This document shows positions 6,424 through 8,721 of a stretch of DNA of 8,721 nt, one piece after another. The position numbers and the translations under genes were made by a program. Origin of the DNA: JACVRX01 sp035697245 (lineage in GTDB: Bacteria > Actinomycetota > Actinomycetes > Jiangellales > Jiangellaceae); NCBI GenBank assembly GCA_035697245.1, contig DASSDH010000201.1, positions 1 through 8,721 on the forward strand, written 5' to 3'. Every line of letters starts with the position of its first letter. Position 1 is the stretch's first letter. Below the pieces are notes generated by a model. It had not been told where the DNA came from, made no database searches, and worked only from the letters and a program-made list of their open reading frames with translations.

Positions 6424-7199
6424 GCGGCCACCACGCGGTTGGTCAACTCACCGATGCCCTCGACGGCGACGGTCACGTCGTCACCGTCGACGATCGGACC
6501 GACTCCAGCGGGGGTTCCGGTCAGGATGACGTCACCCGGCAACAGCGTGAACGCCGCACTGATGTACGCAACCAGCGCGGCCACGTCGTAAATCATCTGC
6601 GAGGTCCGCCCGGACTGGCGCTGTTCCGACCCCACGGTGCAGGTGATCTCGAGGTCGGCCGGGTCGAGCTCGGTCTCGACCCACGGCCCGAGCGGGCAGA
6701 ACGAGTCGAAGCCCTTGGCCCTGGCCCACTGCCCGTCCCGCTTCTGGAGGTCTCGAGCCGTGACGTCGTTGCCGCAGGTGTAGCCGAGGATGACGTCCTT
6801 GACTCGTTCGGGTGGAACGTCACGGCAGATCCGGCCAATCACCACCGCGAGCTCGGCTTCGTGATGCACCTCGTCGGACTGATGCGGGAGAACGATCGGC
6901 TCGCCCGGTCCGATGACGGAGGTGTTGGGCTTGAGGAACAGCAGCGGCTCGGCCGGAATCTCATTGCCGAGCTCGGCGGCGTGCTCGCGGTAGTTACGGC
7001 CCACGCCCACCACCTTGCTGCGGGGCAGTACTGGCGCAACCAACCGAGCGTCGGCGAGTGGGATCGTCTCACCGGTCAGCTGGATCGGCCGGTACAGCGG
7101 GTCGCCGTCCAGCACAGCAAGCACGCTCTCGCCGGTATGGTCCTCGCCGACGGCCGCGAACCGCGGCTCGTCGTCGGTGGCGAACCTGGCAATACGCAC
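6420..7199 (-). CDS. Fumarylacetoacetate hydrolase (FAH) family protein
   Basis: Metal-dependent hydrolase, decarboxylase or isomerase of the FAH superfamily, 259 residues from the chosen start. The core begins with PRSKVVGVGRNYREHAAELG (59-78) and FLKPNTSVIGPGEPIVLP. The metal ligands are E114 and E116 in HHEAELAVVIGR and D145 in GYTCGNDVTARDLQ. K162 in RAKGFDSFCPLGPW and the closing LTGTPAGVGP (226-235) complete the active site. The profile fits homologues annotated as 2-hydroxyhepta-2,4-diene-1,7-dioate isomerase or acylpyruvase; the true substrate cannot be told. GTG 7199 is chosen because the conserved N-terminus (VRIARFATDDEPRFAAVG) starts there and a -10-like element sits just upstream. 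ATG 7229 would add ten residues. The stop overlaps the gltX start, as in other actinobacteria, but no metabolic link to GltX is evident. Confidence 0.9.
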   Translation of the reverse strand: MRIARFATDDEPRFAAVGEDHTGESVLAVLDGDPLYRPIQLTGETIPLADARLVAPVLPRSKVVGVGRNYREHAAELGNEIPAEPLLFLKPNTSVIGPGEPIVLPHQSDEVHHEAELAVVIGRICRDVPPERVKDVILGYTCGNDVTARDLQKRDGQWARAKGFDSFCPLGPWVETELDPADLEITCTVGSEQRQSGRTSQMIYDVAALVAYISAAFTLLPGDVILTGTPAGVGPIVDGDDVTVAVEGIGELTNRVVAA

Positions 7200-7207
7200 G
7201 GCCGAAC

Positions 7208-7238
7208 AGCCTACGGTTCTCTGCGTCATAAGCCCCAA
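7208..7238 (-). promoter_or_regulatory. Candidate promoter for the FAH-gltX unit, near-leaderless
   Basis: The 52-base gap 7200-7251 contains, on the minus strand, TTGGGG (7238-7233), a 19-base spacer and TAGGCT (7213-7208). The -10 ends eight bases before the GTG at 7199, so the transcript would have almost no leader. No convincing Shine-Dalgarno precedes that GTG. The long spacer makes this a modest candidate. Confidence 0.4.
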
Positions 7239-7251
7239 ACTGATCCGCCGA

Positions 7252-7818
7252 TCACACGGCTTCACAGTTCTGTGGCTCAGCCTCGAAGACCAGCCCAGGA
7301 ATGCTCTCCGGCCGGTTGACGTCGCCGACCTGCGGGTCGGCGGGCGTGATCATCGCTGCTGGACCCTCCTTGCCGGCGAGCCAGGTGCCGCTCAGGTCGG
7401 CTACCGCGCCGCCTGCATAGTTGAAGACGTCCTCACCGAAGTACCAGACAGAGCCGTCGTCAGCCTGGGCATAGAAATCGAGCGCGACCTCCTCGATGCG
7501 CCCGTCGAGATATGCGACGTATTGAGAGACCAAGACCCTGATGCACTGGCCCGGGCTCCACCCGATGACCCTGGTGTCTGGCAGCAGGGTCGTCTCGGTT
7601 CGGAACGGCTTGTCCCCCACCGTGCCGTTGAGCACGACGGAGTGCAGGTGGATGATCGGAAACAGCGGGTTCGTCACGGTGGTGGCGTCGGAGAACGGTA
7701 GTGCGACGAGGTCGGCGCGTTCGTCGTCGGGTGCCAGCGGGAGGTCGCTGACCCTGAATTGGCTGAGGCTACGGTCAGGTATGCCTACCAGCGTGGGAAT
7801 CGTGCATCCGGGCGACAT
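7252..7818 (-). CDS. Hypothetical protein, YFGE/ADPQVGD-type family, possibly truncated
   Basis: A 188-residue product if started at ATG 7818. The central part, from VTNPLFPI (48-55) through LDFYAQADDGSVWYFGEDVFNY to MITPADPQVGDVNRPESIPGLVF, resembles a family of actinobacterial secreted hypothetical proteins that I recall from their NPxFP, YAQDxxGNVWYFGE and ADPQVGD motifs; no function is known to me. Two oddities are visible. Residues 1-47 have no signal peptide or lipobox, and they lie partly over the divergent gene starting at 7781. The protein also ends about 20 residues after VGD, where I expect relatives to continue. GTG 7677, right at VTNPLFP, is an alternative start that removes the overlap. 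It may be a decayed remnant, an intracellular variant, or simply a short member. Cysteines occur at 5, 92 and 184. Coding potential is good; function is unknown. Confidence 0.6.
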   Translation of the reverse strand: MSPGCTIPTLVGIPDRSLSQFRVSDLPLAPDDERADLVALPFSDATTVTNPLFPIIHLHSVVLNGTVGDKPFRTETTLLPDTRVIGWSPGQCIRVLVSQYVAYLDGRIEEVALDFYAQADDGSVWYFGEDVFNYAGGAVADLSGTWLAGKEGPAAMITPADPQVGDVNRPESIPGLVFEAEPQNCEAV

Positions 7819-8634
7819 GGGGTCGGCGATCGGCGCCTGCCTCGCCCGGAACGGTCACCGAGTCATCTGGGCATCAGCCGGCCGGAGCGTCGCCACAGCG
7901 AGACGCGCTGACGCTGCCGGTCTGGCCGATGTCGGCACGGTCGACCGGATGGTGGCGGCGTCCGACGTCGTCATCTCGGTCTGCCCGCCACACGCCGCCA
8001 GGGCGGTCGGCCGGGAACTGCGTGGTTTCCGCGGGTCTTCGTGGAGGCAAACGCGGTGTCACCACGGGCCGTGCGCGAGATCGCTGCCGACGTGACCGGT
8101 GACGGAGCCTCGATTGTCGACGGGGGAATCGTCGGGCCGCCGCCACACATGTCCTCGCCAGGCGGCACTCGTCTCTACCTTTCCGGCTCTGAGGCGCCTG
8201 TTGTGGCGCGCCTGTTCCACTCGACACTTTTCGATGCCCGTGTGGTCGACGGGGACCTCGGCGCCGCGTCGGCGCTGAAGATGGCCTATGCCGCCTGGAC
8301 CAAGGGAACCGCAGCACTTCTTCTCGCGATCCGCGCCGTGGCCAGAGCAGGGGACATCGAGACCGACCTGGTGCAGGAGTGGTACGAGTCGCAACCCGAT
8401 CTTCCAGGGCGCGCGCTCCAGGCAGGCAGATCCGCCGCGACGAAGGGCTGGCGGTGGGTCGGGGAGATGGAGGAGATCGCCGCGACGTTCGCCGATGCCG
8501 GTCTACCCGACGGATTCCACCGTGCCGCAGCTGAGGTATACCGGCGATCGCCTCAGCTGGATTCGGCCGACCCGGCGGCACTCGACCTGGTCATCGAGGC
8601 AGTTCGGCGCCCTGCCGGAGTAGCCCGTAGGTGA
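7781..8634 (+). pseudogene. 6PGDH-like NAD(P)-dependent dehydrogenase with DUF1932-type C-terminus, frameshifted
   Basis: Two adjoining frames encode one protein. The first starts at ATG 7781 (MPTSVGIVHPGDMGSAIGA), carries the Rossmann nucleotide-binding N-terminus and VISVCPPHAA, then reads 19 unrelated residues to a stop at 8093-8095. The homologous sequence continues in the -1 frame from about 8035 (VFVEANAVSPRAVREIA) to TGA 8632-8634. That part includes IVDGGIVGPPP, LYLSGSEA, GAASALKMAYAAWTKGTAALLLAI and WRWVGEMEEIAATFADAGLPDGFHRAAAEVYRR, typical of the DUF1932 C-terminal domain of this subfamily. One extra G in the GGG run at 8033-8035 restores a continuous 284-residue protein (RGFRG-VFVEANA). 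The rest of the second half shows no decay. A recent mutation or a sequencing indel is therefore likelier than an old pseudogene. The substrate is unknown. The 5' end overlaps the hypothetical gene by 38 bases and the 3' end overlaps the next minus-strand gene by 44. Confidence 0.85.
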
Positions 8635-8721
8635 CCCCGTCGACCAGCGCCTCCCAGGACGCCTCGATGATGTTGGCGCCGATGCCGACGGTTTCCCACG
8701 AGTTCTTCCCGTCGGTCATTT
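8591..8721 (-). CDS. cimA: Citramalate/2-isopropylmalate synthase-type enzyme, C-terminal end (5' partial)
   Basis: Only the last 42 residues are in the window, ending at TGA 8593-8591. The sequence MTDGKNSWETVGIGANIIEASWEALVDGVTYGLLR has the W-x-TVG-x-x-x-NIIEASWEAL-x-D motif. That motif ends the C-terminal regulatory domain of (R)-citramalate synthase and related LeuA-like proteins. The NIIEASW pattern with YGLLR is typical of the actinobacterial citramalate synthase-like group, which makes citramalate from pyruvate and acetyl-CoA for isoleucine synthesis; ordinary actinobacterial LeuA is less likely. This fits the branched-chain amino-acid theme of leuCD, because LeuCD also processes citramalate. 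The gene converges on the frameshifted dehydrogenase and overlaps its last 44 bases. Family assignment from so short a piece is good; the exact substrate is uncertain. Confidence 0.75.
   Translation of the reverse strand, partial: MTDGKNSWETVGIGANIIEASWEALVDGVTYGLLRQGAELPR

Noticed and set aside
8025..8045. Programmed -1 ribosomal frameshift in the dehydrogenase gene
   Set aside because: The bases before the shift (CCGCGGGTC) do not form an X-XXY-YYZ slippery heptamer and no strong downstream structure was seen. A simple indel in the G run explains it.

Overview
This is a chromosomal core region of a high-GC actinobacterium. Codons are strongly GC-ending, several starts are GTG, leaderless starts are likely, and the tRNA genes encode no CCA. 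A long HupB-type HU protein with a Lys/Ala histone-like tail also points to Actinobacteria. The order hupB-leuD-leuC, a divergent IclR regulator, then tRNA-Glu/tRNA-Gln, gltX and an FAH-family gene resembles, from memory, the Mycobacterium tuberculosis Rv2986c-Rv2993c neighbourhood. The genus cannot be fixed from this window.

Layout. Bases 1-569 (minus): hupB, cut by the window edge inside its AKKT-repeat tail, with its own promoter in the 570-697 gap. Bases 698-2709 (minus): leuD and leuC, overlapping by one base, which together encode isopropylmalate isomerase. Bases 2710-2836: a divergent control region with a 25-bp imperfect palindrome placed to act on both directions. Bases 2837-3556 (plus): an NdgR/LtbR-type IclR regulator. 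Bases 3625-4596 (plus): an EamA/DMT membrane transporter whose stop codon lies inside the 3' end of the converging tRNA-Glu gene. Bases 4594-4796 (minus): tRNA-Gln(CUG) then tRNA-Glu(CUC), with a likely promoter just upstream. Bases 4912-7199 (minus): an FAH-family hydrolase/isomerase and gltX, overlapping by four bases. Bases 7252-7818 (minus): a small protein of unknown function that looks shortened. Bases 7781-8634 (plus): a 6-phosphogluconate-dehydrogenase-like gene with a DUF1932-type C-terminus, broken by a one-base deletion in a G run. From 8591 to the window end (minus): the C-terminal 42 residues of a citramalate/isopropylmalate synthase-type protein, probably cimA, overlapping the tail of the broken gene.

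How it works together. Two themes dominate. The first is leucine/isoleucine biosynthesis: leuCD, their probable regulator, and the cimA-like gene. The second is glutamate/glutamine decoding: gltX sits beside both tRNAs that a non-discriminating GluRS would charge. No mobile element, CRISPR array, phage gene, toxin-antitoxin pair or defence system is visible. The window is largely ordinary conserved chromosome. The points worth a second look are the compact leuC/ndgR operator, the frameshift at about 8035, the shortened hypothetical gene, and several tight antisense overlaps.
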